Source: Triplophysa rosa
Taxonomy: Eukaryota; Chordata; Actinopteri; Cypriniformes; Nemacheilidae
Reading direction: 5' to 3'
Assembly: GCF_024868665.1 (NCBI RefSeq)
Contig: NC_079901.1
Location: 820,286 to 884,285, forward strand
DNA length: 64,000 bases
The translations under genes were made by a program, and so were the position numbers. This document shows, one piece after another, positions 10,465 through 21,535 of this stretch; the first letter of the stretch is position 1, and each line of letters begins with the position of its first letter. The notes under the pieces were generated by a model. The model was given only the letters and a program-made list of their open reading frames with translations, ran no database searches and had not been told where the DNA came from.

Positions 10465-10791
10465 GGAGACGGTGTGCCTCATTCATTCACCTTTTGTTCT
10501 TCGAAGCCTTCGCTCATGATCAATCATCGGGGGGTCGAGCCCAGGAAGAAGTGGACGTCGAAATGTCAGCCATGCTTTCCCGGGCCGCCAGCATTGGGTT
10601 GCAGTGCACCGCACTGCCTCTCCAAATGCTCGCGGCTGGATACATGGTACCTCGGGTTTGAGAGCGGCTCCAAGCCGCACTCGCCCCCAGTGCCGTGTTT
10701 TCCCGGAAGTGCATGAGGAACTTAGTACGACCTGGAACGCCCCCTTTCGGCACGTGCACGTCAACTAGTTCCATCACCCTTTCTTCCCTCG

Positions 10792-11740
10792 ATGGTGGGG
10801 CAGCTAGAGGATACGTCGATGTCCCCCAGGGGCCTGCAGGTCCATCAGGCCAAGGCGTTGAGAGAGCTCCACGAGGGTAAGACCGACCCAGCGCTTATGC
10901 AGGAACGCCGCACCGTCACCGACCTCGCTCTACGGGCGACCAAGGTGACCGCGCGGGCCCTGGGTCGGGCGATGTCAACACTTGTGGTCCAGGAGAGACA
11001 CCTCTGGCTGAACCTTGCACAGATGAGTAACACTGAGAAAGTCCGCTTTCTCGACACACCCATCTCGCAAGGGGGGGCTGTTGGGTGATACTGTCGAGCC
11101 GCAGTTCTCGACAGTAAAGAAGCAGACAGAGGATATCAAGATATCCTCCCTCGCCGCGATTCGTCCGCCCTCTGGCCGTCGAGATCCCGTGCACCGTCTG
11201 CTTCCCAGCAGCCCTGGTCCTCTTCAACGCCTTCCGGTTTCGGCGCCCCCCACTCAGGCGGCCGCCCGGAAGAAGACATCGAAGAGGAGACCACCACCCC
11301 GTCAGCAGCCAAAGCGGTCCTCATGGGAAGAACACAGGGAGACCGAGAATACTTTCGGGCCCGACCCCAGCCATTCCATCGCTGGTTGGTCGATCCGGGA
11401 CGGTTCCTGCCCGTCCCAACAGCCCACTTCTAAGAGTTTTCTCTCTCTCTGGGTATCTATCACAGCCGCTCTCACCCTCTACATGACGGTGTTTGGCAAC
11501 TCAACGTTGCGTCACGGCGAGACCCAATGTCGAGGATAATCAGCAGCCTAAGCACTCTCAATCGACGGTGCGTTGTGCTACATCATCGTCTGGGTATTAT
11601 CACAGCCGCTCTCACCCTCTACACGACGGTGTTCAGCAACTCAATGTTGAGGCGAGACCCAATGTCGAGGACAATCATCAGCCTAAGCACTCTCAATTGA
11701 TGGTGCGTTGTGCTACATCATCGCTAGGCAGGTAAAACAG
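10792..11740 (+). pseudogene. DIRS gag-like region (copy B)
   Basis: Contains the same conserved block as copy A ('LALRATKVTARALGRAMS', 'VQERHLWLNLAQM', 'VRFLDTPISQG'), but the frame breaks after about 98 codons at 11088 and continues in other frames to about 11740. The intervening 11450-11720 segment holds two diverged copies of a 'tcacagccgctctcaccctc' unit, a local duplication also visible in copy C at 26440-26660. It is non-functional as given. Confidence 0.6.
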
Positions 11741-11984
11741 CAGAGCCGATCTCCTCTCCGGGGGAACCCCCACGGTGAGGGATCCGCACTGCCGGCCATC
11801 GAACCACCCCCCGGGAGGTCGATGAAGCAGAACGTACCCCTAGCCTCCCTGGATCGGTCCCTGGGAGCCTGACAAGGCTTCCCAAACTGTCACGGTGACT
11901 ACGGGATACGATCCGTCTCGGCTATGCGGTCCAACTCCCCAGACGCCCGCCCAAGTTTCAGGGTACGCAGATCTAGTCAGCGGT

Positions 11985-12659
11985 CCCCCTGAAACAATTT
12001 CAGAGGCTCCTGGGCACATGGCATCCTCAGCGGTGGTGATACCCCTCGGGTTGATGCACATGAGACCACTCCAACACTGGCTACAGAGTCGAGTTCCCTG
12101 GAGAGAGTGGCACACCGGCAGCAGGCGGATGGTGATTACGCCTCTCTGCCGACGCACCCTAACCCCTTGGTCTTCAATGACCTTTCTACGGACGGGGGTC
12201 CCTCTCGGGCAGGTCACGAGGCGCGTCGTGGTGATGACAGATGCCTCCCTGCAGGGTTGGGGTGCCGTGTACAAAGGGCACGCAGTGTCGGGGTGATGGA
12301 CGGGCCCCCGCCTGCGCAGGCATATCAATTGCCTAGAGTTGTTGGATGTGCTACCCGCACTGAAGGGGCTACAACCTCTCATGCAGGACAAGCACGTGCT
12401 GGTCTGGTCGGACAGCACAACTACCGTAGTGTATATCAACCGCCAGGGTGGCGTTCGCTCACGGCAGGTAACAAGACTCGCCCGACGCCTCCTCCTGTGG
12501 AGTCCGCAGGTGAGCAGATCCCTGCGAGCCACACATATCCCAGGCGACCTGAACCAGACAGCCAATGTGCTCTCTTGTCAGTTGACGCCTCGCGGAGAGT
12601 GGCGACTCCACCCCCGCGCAGACCAGCTCATTGGGTACAGTCCGGGCGTGCTCAGGTAG
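11985..12659 (+). pseudogene. DIRS RNase H domain (copy B)
   Basis: One frame contains 'RVVVMTDASLQGWGAV', which carries the first catalytic Asp in the TDAS context, then a TGA at 12294-12296. The same frame continues with 'LELLDVLPALKGLQ' and 'VLVWSDSTTTVVYIN', which has the SDS/T Asp, and 'LRATHIPGDLNQTAN'. This series is diagnostic of the RNase H that follows RT in DIRS and gypsy elements. The internal stop and the missing RT core show it is a relic. Confidence 0.75.
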
Positions 12660-13168
12660 ACCTGTTCACCTCCCTGGACACCACCCATTGCCCGCTAGGG
12701 TACTCCCATCCGAGGCCCCCCTCGGCACAGATGCTCTAGCGCACAGCTGGCCGTGGGACAAGCGGAAGTATGCCTTCCCCCCAGTGAGCCTCATTGCACA
12801 GACTCTGTGCAAGGTCAGGGAAGAGGAGCATCAAGTGTACTAGTTGCGCCATACTGGACCAACCGGACTTGGTTCTCGGAGCTAATGCTCTTGACGACAG
12901 CTCCCCCCTGACCGATTCCCCTGACGAAGGACCTGCTTTCCCAGGGGAAGGGCACGTTATGGCATCCCGGGCCAGACCTCTGGAACCTCAATGTCTGGCC
13001 CCTGGACGGGACGAGGAGATCCTGAGTGGCCTACCCCCTGCGGCGGTTAAGACCATTACTCAGGCTAAGGCCCTGGCCACTAGGCGGCTATACACCTGTA
13101 AGTGGTGCCTCTTCTCATCCTGATGCTCTTCTCGAAGAGAAGACCCGCGGAGTTGCTCGATCGGGAAC

Positions 13169-13964
13169 GTGCTGTCCTTCCAGAGACTCGAGAGTAATCT
13201 CTCCCCTTCCACACTGAACATGTATGTAGCCGCTATTGCCGCTCATCACGACCTAGTTGCTGGTAAGTCTCTAGGACAGCACAACCTGATCATTTGGTTC
13301 CTAAGCGGTGCGGGAAGGCTACCGCCTCACCCACGCTCCGTACTCTCTGGCGACCTTGATGCGGTCCTGGAGCCCCTCGGAGATGCCACTCTTTCTCGGA
13401 TGGCGCTCAAGAGGGTAGCGGACCTACAAGCATTCTCCGTGTCCACAGATTGCCTAGAACTCGGGCCCAATGATTCTCACGCTATCCTGAGACCCCGGCC
13501 CGGCTACGTGGCCAAAGTTCCCACCACTCCCCCTAGACACCAGGTGGTGAACTTACAGGCGCTCCCCACCGGGGAGGAAGACCCAACCCCATCCGTGTTG
13601 TGTCCAGTATGCGCATTGCGCCTCTGCTTGGACCGCACGCAGAGCCGCAGGAGCTCTGAGCAGGTCTTTGACTGTTTGGAGATCAGCAGGGAGGGCTGTC
13701 TCAAACAGAGTCGGGTGCACTGGATCATGGACGCCATCACTACGGCGTACCTGTCCTAAGATCGCCCGCGCCTACTGGGTGAGAGCTCTCTCCACACGGA
13801 GTATCGCCTCCTCATGGGCACTGGCTCGAGGCACCTCTCTGGCAGACATCTGCAGAGCTGCGGGTTGGGCTACACCCATCACCTTCGCGAGGTCCTACAG
13901 CCTCCGCGTAAAACCGGTATCAGCTCGAGTCTTGCAGGCATCAGTCAAGACCGGCGGCCGGTAG
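13169..13964 (+). pseudogene. DIRS tyrosine recombinase (copy B)
   Basis: The first frame (13169-13759) begins with the N-terminal helical part ('SPSTLNMYVAAIAAHH') and passes through 'LPTGEEDPTPSVLCPVCALR'. The second frame (to 13964) carries the C-terminal catalytic part 'STRSIASSWALARGTSLADI' and 'PITFARSYSLRV', with the expected arginine and terminal tyrosine. A frame change near 13755 separates them. At the usual HxxR histidine both this copy and copy C read leucine ('ALSTR'). Tyrosine recombinase in place of integrase is what defines DIRS elements. Confidence 0.75.
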
Positions 13965-15026
13965 GGTGTACGCCTATGACAGTACCTCCCCCCCTTTCTT
14001 CTAGGTGGGTCGGCGTATTAAATTAGTCTCCCTTCTTCCCCCACTGGGTGAAGAACAGGCACTCCATCCATCACTAAGCAAGCACCTCCTGCGGGCGGGC
14101 TGGGCAGAGCAGCCCTGCCCCTTAGGCCAGGTACCAACTGAGTTATCCACAACATAGCTCTAACCGGACCTAGTGCTACCGGACGTTGTAACCCCCCAGC
14201 AGGGCGGTTCCGTCTGATGTATCCTCATGATTGGTTCCCACCTTGGTAACCCATGACCTTCCCTAGGTGGACCTCCACCTCGCGGTTAACTCCTTCAGTC
14301 CGCACATTCCTCCCATGAGTTCTCCCCTAACGGTGAGACCATGTTGGTATCTCCACTAAACTCCTCCCTGTGGCAGGAAGTGGCCTCTGTAGCGCATCCC
14401 CCATTTGAGGAAGTAGCGCTTACCCAGTGGCCTTACGGTACCGGGCGGCTTCTCGCAGTTAGAGAATCAAGGCCGCCACCTGTGAGGTCGAAGGCAGGGG
14501 CCTTCCCACCTTTCAAGAAAGCTCTGGGACCCCCTACCTACCCACTGGTAGGTACAATTTCGCGGTGGCGTTCACGGCTGACACGCCCAGGCCAGTCACT
14601 GTCGCTTCGCTAGAGATTGTGATAGGGCACAGTGTTGTGGCGTTTTCCATAGGAACCCCATCTGTCGGCTTGTCACAACGTCAAGAGACCGACAGAAAGG
14701 GAACGTCTTGGTTACGGATGTAACCTCAGTTCCCTGATGGAGGGAACGAGACGTTGTGTCCTTCTTGCCACAACACGTGCTGCCCACTGCAGCAGTCGTG
14801 AGAGGTCTCAGGCTCCTCAGAACAAAGGTGAATGAATGAGGCACGCCATCTCCCTTTTATACCCGGATATCCGGGGGCGGAGTCCGGCATGCAAATTTCA
14901 TTCGCCAATTTCATTCGCCTTTTCTAAGAAGTCGGAAGCGATTGGTTCTCAGGGACGAACCCCATCTGTCGGCTTGACACAACGTCTCGTTCCCTCCATC
15001 AGGGAACTGAGGTTACATCCAAGACG

Positions 15027-15794
15027 TTTTGTTTGTGGATATTGTAGACATTGAAGTCATTGAAAAAATATGGACCACAAAACCTAAGTTAAGAACTTTT
15101 GTTTATGTCAGGCATTTTTTTACCAGGACATAGTTAAACAAGAACACACACACATTTAATTTGTACAGTAATAATAATTTATATAAATATCAATAGTAAT
15201 AACAAAAACAACAACAATAGTAATAAAAAGCAGTGATACAGGGCCAAGCCTGCCGCAAGTGCAACTCTGGCACAACATAAAATACATAAATAGATGTTCA
15301 TAATAGATGTGGTTAGGAAATTAAAGAGAATAAAACTGACAAATAATCTTCAAAGTGAGCATTTACTGTGTGTACAAATATTATAATTTGACCCTAAAAA
15401 CCTCACTTAATATGGAAACCCATTGGCTGAATTGATTTCTGGTAATACATTTTCATATTTCTACAGAACAAACTGTAACCTTTTATGTAAATTTGCACAT
15501 TGCTCTGTAAAAATAAGGAACAATTCATTTTAATAACAGACAATTGATGTAATACCAAAATACAATCAATAACCTGTAAATTTAACAGCATAACTTTAAA
15601 ATACAGCAAATATCTGTAAAACAACGGTATTTCATTGCATAATGAAAAAGTGGGAAAATTCTTTTAAAAAAACAGACCGTTACCTGTAAAATAACTTTTT
15701 TTTAACAGTGTATACATGCTGTTGAATATTGCAGTTCCCCTAACGAAATCATTACATAGATGTTTGTGTAAAGCATTGTATGTGCGTTTTACAG
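15027..15794. other. AT-rich stretch, MITE remnant, possible lost exon
   Basis: No clear gene. The right part ends in 'taacagtgta' (15707-15716), the kind of end seen on the MITE at 44165-45089, so 15450-15716 may be a remnant of such an element. At 15421-15426 'cat tgg' encodes His-Trp 15 bases before a GTAATA donor, in the phase expected just upstream of the protease exons, but a TGA lies between. This could be the decayed catalytic-His exon or chance. Confidence 0.35.
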
Positions 15795-17684
15795 ATTATG
15801 AAACCAAAGACAAGAGAAATGTATGTTCTTGATTCTGTGCAACAACCAGCATTTGGACCATACCTTGACACATTCAGGTTATAGAAATGTTCTGAATGCG
15901 TTCCGAGATTACAGTGGTTCCGTTTAAAACTATAATCTTTTTTTTCCCATTTATGTGTTCATGAACTTTTTTTTCTTGTGTTCATTAAATTTTTTAAGAT
16001 ATATATGTTAAATGATCATTAGCCTACATCCCTAGACAGTTTGGCATATTTTTTTTCTTCACAGGAGAATTGCCAACCTCATTGATGACCGAGGCTGGAC
16101 AGAGAAAACTACAATTACAATTGAAGTAATTTATTACATTTGAAGTAACATTTTTATTTTATACAAACTGACCTAGGATGTGGGTCTGGAGGTAAGGCTA
16201 TGTTTTTTAACTACACAGGGAATCCCAAAGCAGATGGGTGGGAACAACTGCGGCATGTACATACTGATGGTAGGTTAAATTGGAATGCACGTATTGTAGT
16301 TTAGAATTGGAAGTTATAACCGGCTCAATTTAGTTTTTTTTAACAGTACACTCTTTACATGGCTTTGGGGCTACGTTTTTATTGTACAGAGGTATGTCCT
16401 TAACCTCAACACATTAAAATGAATTGAACAGATATCCATGGTTATTAAATAAAAGTATATATACTGCTAATGTATTTTTCAGCGTGACATGCCCTTAATC
16501 AGGAGGTGGTGGTGTGCTTTTATTTTGGATCACTTTACTCATCAAATGTATGTAGCTGCTTGAATGTTCAGTCTCTAGATGAAACATTACTCTGCACTAT
16601 GGCTAACAATGTGACCTCTTGTCATTTGTTTCAGCGCTGAACCAGTGGGTTGGGGGAGTTCACCACCATACAAAAAGCTATGTCTTCAGGAAGAGTCAGA
16701 AAAAGCAGGTAAATCATTGTGGATTTATTATTGCTTTGTTTCCTTGTTGATGCAAGTTTTGGATAAAAGTAATCTGGCAAATGTAATAACTAATAATTCC
16801 ACATGTGTATCTTTAGCAGTGGCTGGCCAATATTTTATTCTAGTTATATAGCTGCATATTAATTATTGGTCACCCAATGTGTCTTAGAACTACATATTAT
16901 TAATACATTGTATTGTACAAAGCACTGCTTTATTGATTATAACAATTATTATAAAAAGTTAATATTTTTATTAATTTGATTGTTTTAGGGCATGCTGTTG
17001 GGGCAACAATGTATCAGGTATACATCATTTATACCAGGTCGTCTGTAGTTATTGTTTATATTGGTAGCTGTAACATTTTTAATAAAGGAAACTGTATGTT
17101 GATTTCAGAGTGTATTGAACGATTAAACTTTAAAATTACCAGAATATGTTTTGTTTCAACAGCTTCCTGTGGAAATCCTTACAGAGATTTTGAAGCAAGT
17201 AATTCTTACATCTGTTGATTCTGCATACTTGACCCTCTCACTGGTGTGCAGATGGTTTAGGGATGTGATCAAGAACGATTTTTTACGGAGAGGAGCACAC
17301 TTTGCCTGGCTAGACAGTAAGATTGTTCCTGTTCCAGACAGTAACATTCTTTCCGGTTCAAGATTTTTTCCACTTTTTTCCACTGTGATACAGGTCAACC
17401 TAAACCTTGTCATATGTCTTTTTATTTATCGTGCCTATATTGTCATTACAATTTTAGGTGTGGTCAACTGGAAGCATTTCTCACCGCGGTATCGTGAAAA
17501 GTACCGGGTGATGTACAGCATCAGGGAATGCTTACAATGCAGATCCCTTTTCAAGTCCAGCCCACCAGGTTATAGGGGGAGAGGCAAACAATGTGAACTG
17601 CTGGGCTTTTACTCCGAAGATCTCTGTGAAGGCTTTTGCTCCCAGGATTGTTTTTATGCGGCAGGAAATACATTGATATATTGA
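15795..17684 (+). CDS. Ulp1/SENP-like protease fused to F-box and Cys-rich tail (partial, 9 exons)
   Basis: Nine exons can be drawn with GT-AG borders and matching phases: 15795-15877, 16065-16125, 16219-16269, 16347-16391, 16483-16547, 16635-16708, 16989-17017, 17163-17316, 17458-17684 (262 codons plus TGA). Exons 1-6 resemble the C48 (Ulp1/SENP) peptidase core: 'EMYVLDS' supplies the triad Asp, 'PKQMGGNNCGMYILM' the oxyanion Gln and catalytic Cys, and 'WWCAFILDHF' the following helix. The catalytic His-Trp exon is not securely found, so the 5' end is incomplete. Exon 8 starts 'LPVEILTEILKQVI' and continues 'LVCRWFRDVI', a good F-box. Exon 9 holds a Cys-rich motif (C-x2-C ... C ... C-x3-C-x3-C), perhaps zinc-binding. 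C48 enzymes remove SUMO or related modifiers and F-boxes recruit substrates to SCF ubiquitin ligases; a combined role here is inference. The 5' region is separated from possible upstream exons by a DIRS insertion. Confidence 0.65.
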
Positions 17685-17689
17685 ATGTA

Positions 17690-17944
17690 TAACTGTAAAA
17701 TGCAGTTAAAACTTAAACTTTGTACACTTCTACATTTATTCATTTCTTATAACTCGTGCCGATGTGCAGAAGGGAAAAGAAAACGGCATCAATCTGTAAA
17801 ATGCTGTTGCAAAAAACGTACTTGGACTCTGTACACTTTTCTACATTTGTTTATTTGTTATGACGTGCTGACTGGAAAAAATTGCATAAATCTATAAAAT
17901 GCAGCTGCCAAAAAACTGTGTACAATTGTTATTGTTTTAATAAA
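17690..17944 (+). other. 3' UTR with internal tandem duplication and AATAAA
   Basis: Two imperfect copies of about 105 bases (near 17715-17815 and 17820-17925), each with 'gtacacttttctacattt', 'atttgttat' and 'aaatgctgttgcaaaaaac'-like blocks, lie between the TGA and an AATAAA at 17939-17944. This fits a 3' UTR ending shortly after 17944. Confidence 0.6.
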
Positions 17945-18497
17945 AAGCCATGGCAGGCACACCTTGTTTTCCTTATTTGCCCCTAAGAGGTTCCCTATAT
18001 ATTGATTCTTTAAGGTTTCTATTCTATTGTTTTCATATGTAGATTAATTTACTTTGTATTTCTATTAAACAAGGCATTAAGTTAATCATTAATGGCCAAT
18101 GTTTCAATCAAAACGATTTTACAAAGATAATGTTTAAGGAGGTAGGAGTTACATTTTAAAAAGTGATAACGATATAATTACAGCATTAACGGGCTTTTCA
18201 GTAAAGTTTAGGGATGTTCTAAGGTACACGTGAAGAGTTCAAAGACTTCGCATGCAAAAGCCTATATAAGTGCTGTTTGCAATTTTCTTCTAAAATTAGC
18301 GTTCTCATCAGGTTCCTCGGTTTACGTTCAGTGATTTCATTAAAGTGAAATAAATTCATATAAATAAAGATACAAATAATTTTATGAGAAAGATGTAAGA
18401 CTGCGCTCGTTTCTGTTCTGTTTGCCGTATTCCACACAGTCTGTCATCTACTTCCGCATTCCAAACTGGCCAAAGCGTCATACTTCTGTACACCTGT
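17945..18497. other. Intergenic stretch, nothing recognised
   Basis: AT-rich sequence without coding, tRNA-like or repeat signal that I recognise. Confidence 0.4.
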
Positions 18498-19358
18498 CGG
18501 TACACGATCCGGGATGCCTGCACGATCCGTCCGCGCATGCGCATAATGACGTAGTAGATAATTCTGTTTAGCGACGACACTGCACGATCTGTTCCACGCT
18601 TGAGCACCTTTGTACCGCGACTTTCACTACTGTCCACCTCTGGTCTCATGTCACTTCTGTGTGCACACTATGCGTTGAAATACTCTGTAACGTTTCCCCA
18701 GACTTGTTTGTAGTTCTTTCTTCATGTAAGTGCAGATAGTCTAGGCGGAAATGCATTATGTTCCTTATTGTGTTCTGTAAACACCATTGAAGGGATTATT
18801 CCTCATTTAGATTATATAGATAGATATATTAGCCTATATATAGACCCATACTAATACAAAATGAGTCGATTTAAAGTGAACTAATATTAGCAGCTTTTAA
18901 TAAAAACCGTCTTTGACAATACTACTGACCTCAGATCGAAACACGGCAAGTTAAGTAGGCCTAATGCCATGCAGCAATGAATCGCAAAGGGGAGTATGGA
19001 GGAAACTGAAGGTTTGCAGTGACAGACTCTCAAGACTCAGACTTTATTCCACATGTAACCAAAATCGTGTATGTTCATGTAACGACTCCTTTATTATTTT
19101 GGATTGGCAACCACGTAAACACATCGTAATGCATAGCGTAAGCTACATTTTAAAACATCAAAATAGACCCGCCATGAACTGTTAAATGAAAAACACAATG
19201 TAGCCTACAAAAATATGCCGCCAGTTGTGCCGCCTGCGGCCGTCAAGTGTTTCATCGCATGCTTGATACCAATAGTGTAGGGAAACCGTGACGTTGTTTA
19301 CTACGTCAGTATGCGCATGCGCAGAACGGATCGTGCAGGCATCCCGGATCGTGTACCG
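18498..19358. mobile_element. Unclassified 861-bp element with 57-60 bp inverted termini
   Basis: The left arm (18498-18556) 'cggtacacgatccgggatgc' continues through 'ctgcacgatccgt' and 'gcgcatgcgca' to 'tgacgtagta'. The right arm (19299-19358) is its reverse complement with a few mismatches. The interior has no open frame of note. No clear target duplication is seen, so the superfamily is not assigned. The arms are rich in CpG-containing palindromes (tgcgcatgcgca) and a CRE-like tgacgta. Confidence 0.6.
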
Positions 19359-19950
19359 TTGATCATGGACCAATAAATGTTGAGGTGGATGGTGCGACAT
19401 AATATGTCGTTCCGCCCAAATGTGGCGCCCCGCCCCATCGTCCAGTCTGCAGCGGGGACTACTTGTGGGAACTTGGAATTAGTAGAACTGCCCATAGTGA
19501 GAGTGTCATTGTGTGGTACATTAGCTGCAAAACTAAGTAAAAGTCGCAGGGAAATAAAACAACAAAGAACTTAGCTACACCAGCGGAGACGAAAAAAGAC
19601 GATTTACAAAAGATTGTTGCCAAAGTTTCTGCTTTTTCCCCACACAAACTCCACCACTGCCGGTGAGTATTTCTCATGAACACCGACAACACAGTTATAA
19701 TGACTGACGACCAAAACATCTATCAAACAAAGAGCGCTGTGCGCATGATAGGAGAGGGCGGCCAGTTCAAAGGTAGAAAGGTTGTTTGACTCCGCTGCGC
19801 AGATCGATGGGCACATAAAGACATAATATAATAACGTCAGTGCAGTGCTAGCGATTCATACTGTACGCACTAGTACAGAAATTTGGTCACATTTAAATGC
19901 ATGAAAGGTCGTTAACCACAAAAAACACGGAGATAGGGCACACTTTGTAT
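19359..19950. other. Non-coding stretch with possible untranslated exon
   Basis: GC content rises near 19400-19460. A purine-rich, stop-laden stretch ends at 'actgccg/gtgagtat' (19662), a good donor. It could be a 5' untranslated exon of the NAT gene downstream, whose coding exon begins after a splice acceptor, but nothing else supports this. Confidence 0.25.
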
Positions 19951-20779
19951 ATAGTAATCCCAGATCAGGATTTATCCTGCATAAAGAAATTGGAGGTGCA
20001 ATCAAATTTCGTGCTGCCTTAGACTCTCGTCAAAAATATGTCGAGTGTCTTCACAAAAAACACTGCGTGCATTATTAAACAGATTGTCATTTGTAACTGC
20101 AGTTACGCCACAATGGAGGCGCTGTTTCGTTACCAGCAGTGAGACGCTGAAGAGTTCAGTAAAAGAGCTATATTAGGAGCTGTATTAGCTGTGTTTCACG
20201 GCTGATCAGGAGTTTTACGTCCAATTTACATTTTCTTGAATTTCTTGAAAAGATTTCCTAAATTAACTTGCTGTACATCATTCTAATGTTTTTAGCTGTG
20301 AAGTTGGCTCGTTGAATCAGCGTTATTCTGTACACAGCGAGTTCGCCAGTATGAACGCACATTGCGATCAGAAGGATTCGCAAACAAATGACTCCTTTGA
20401 ACCAATTCGTTTACACAGAATGTAAGAGATCAGTGAATTGTTCAAAGCTCAGTGAACTACAAGAGAACTTAGGGTGTGAATGAGCTTAGCTCATTTTGTT
20501 AGACTGGTTACTTATGGGCTAAAAAGTCTTATAAAAAAGCCAGGAAAAACCCTGCACGTGTACTTTTTCCCCATGTTTTTCATTTGGGAAATCATTATTA
20601 TTCATTTATAAATAAGCGTTTATTAAGCTTAGTTTTCCCCTGTCACTTTGACTGGGGGTGAAAAGTTGTGTGCATTGATGAGGAAGAAAAATAAGGGTTG
20701 CAGTAAAGTAAAATGGTGCGTAGTTGGTGCCCCCATACATGGATTTGCCTAGGGCCTCACATCACTAAATCCGCCCCTG
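19951..20779. mobile_element. hAT-like element fragment
   Basis: The block 19960-20480 is a diverged repeat of 21837-22320: both have 'ttacgccacaatggaggcgc'-type, 'tgtttcacggctg', 'tacacagcgagttcgccagt' and 'atgaacgcacattgcg' segments. It ends with 'ctaaatccgcccctg' (20765-20779), an inverted CAGGGGCGGATTTAG terminus of the kind common on fish hAT-like elements. No matching left end was found, so it is a fragment. Confidence 0.5.
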
Positions 20780-21052
20780 CTTGCAATATTGTTTGTTCAG
20801 AATACACTGTTTTGTAAGTTGTGCAAACTTTCTGATGCATTTTGTCCAAAAACTTGAGAATCTAAGTTCAGTCAACAAAATAATCTTTGTTTAGGCTCAT
20901 TTTGTTTAGTATATGCAAAACAATCACTTGACTCCTTTAACTAAAAATTCCATGTTCAATTTACTTATTTATCTTTGTAGGGATAACATCTTGCAAGTTG
21001 GATTTTCTTTTTACAGTGAGAGGTTTGGCCTGACTCCTAATTAGTAATTATA

Positions 21053-21535
21053 TACACTACCAGTCCAAAGTTTGGAAACACTTTTTCTTTATTTATATAA
21101 ATTCCACCTTATAGAATATACGTGAGTAAACTCATTAAAAATGTAGAATAGCACAGCAGTAAGTGTGGGAATTATGTTGCAAATACAAGCATCTAAAATA
21201 AATGTAAGCTATGTTATATTTTAACATCTTCAAATTTGCCGGCCTTTGACTAAAGTTTGCAGAATCATTCTCGTGGAATTGTTTTCATTCAGCTTCTTGA
21301 GGTCTCAACCTGGGAAGGTTTTTAAATGCTCTTATTGGCTGCATTTTCTTCATTTTTTGGTCTGAGTGATCAATTAAAAATATATAATACTGTATATACA
21401 GTATATATATATTTTTTTCTAATGAAAGAGTGTTATCTAATGTTTTTACATTTAAGCATACACCTTGAAATATTTTTTTCTCAAGATTATTAGAAACATT
21501 TCAGTCAAGCATTGCCGAACCTTTGACTGGTAGTC
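21053..21535. mobile_element. Tc1/mariner-type MITE
   Basis: Starts at a TA with 'cactaccagtccaaagtttgg' and ends 'cctttgactggtagt', inverted copies typical of a widespread fish Tc1-like MITE. About 480 bp, no transposase. Its right-hand 75 bp recur at 42852-42926 upstream of the second NAT gene, showing it was present before the NAT region duplicated. Confidence 0.7.

Larger units (their letters stand above)
10311..15026 (+). mobile_element. DIRS-type tyrosine-recombinase retrotransposon (copy B)
   Basis: About 4.7 kb. The left terminal repeat (10311-10500) is present inverted near the right end (14832-15000), as is usual for DIRS. An internal complementary region (about 14660-14750) joins copies of the outermost left and outermost right sequence back to back, the hallmark used for circular replication intermediates in this group. 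Internal order is gag-like (10500-11740), RNase H (about 12000-12659) and tyrosine recombinase (13169-13964). The RT core seen in copy C is deleted: gag sequence passes almost directly into the RT/RNase H boundary near 11950. Stops and frame changes are common, so it is defective. Host sequence flanks both ends without an obvious duplication, which is normal for DIRS. Confidence 0.9.

Noticed and set aside
11840..12565. 241-codon minus-strand ORF
   Set aside because: Shadow of the DIRS RNase H region on the plus strand; no family resemblance.
19182..19816. Small ORFs around 19.2-19.8 kb as genes
   Set aside because: Short overlapping frames on both strands without similarity or splice support.
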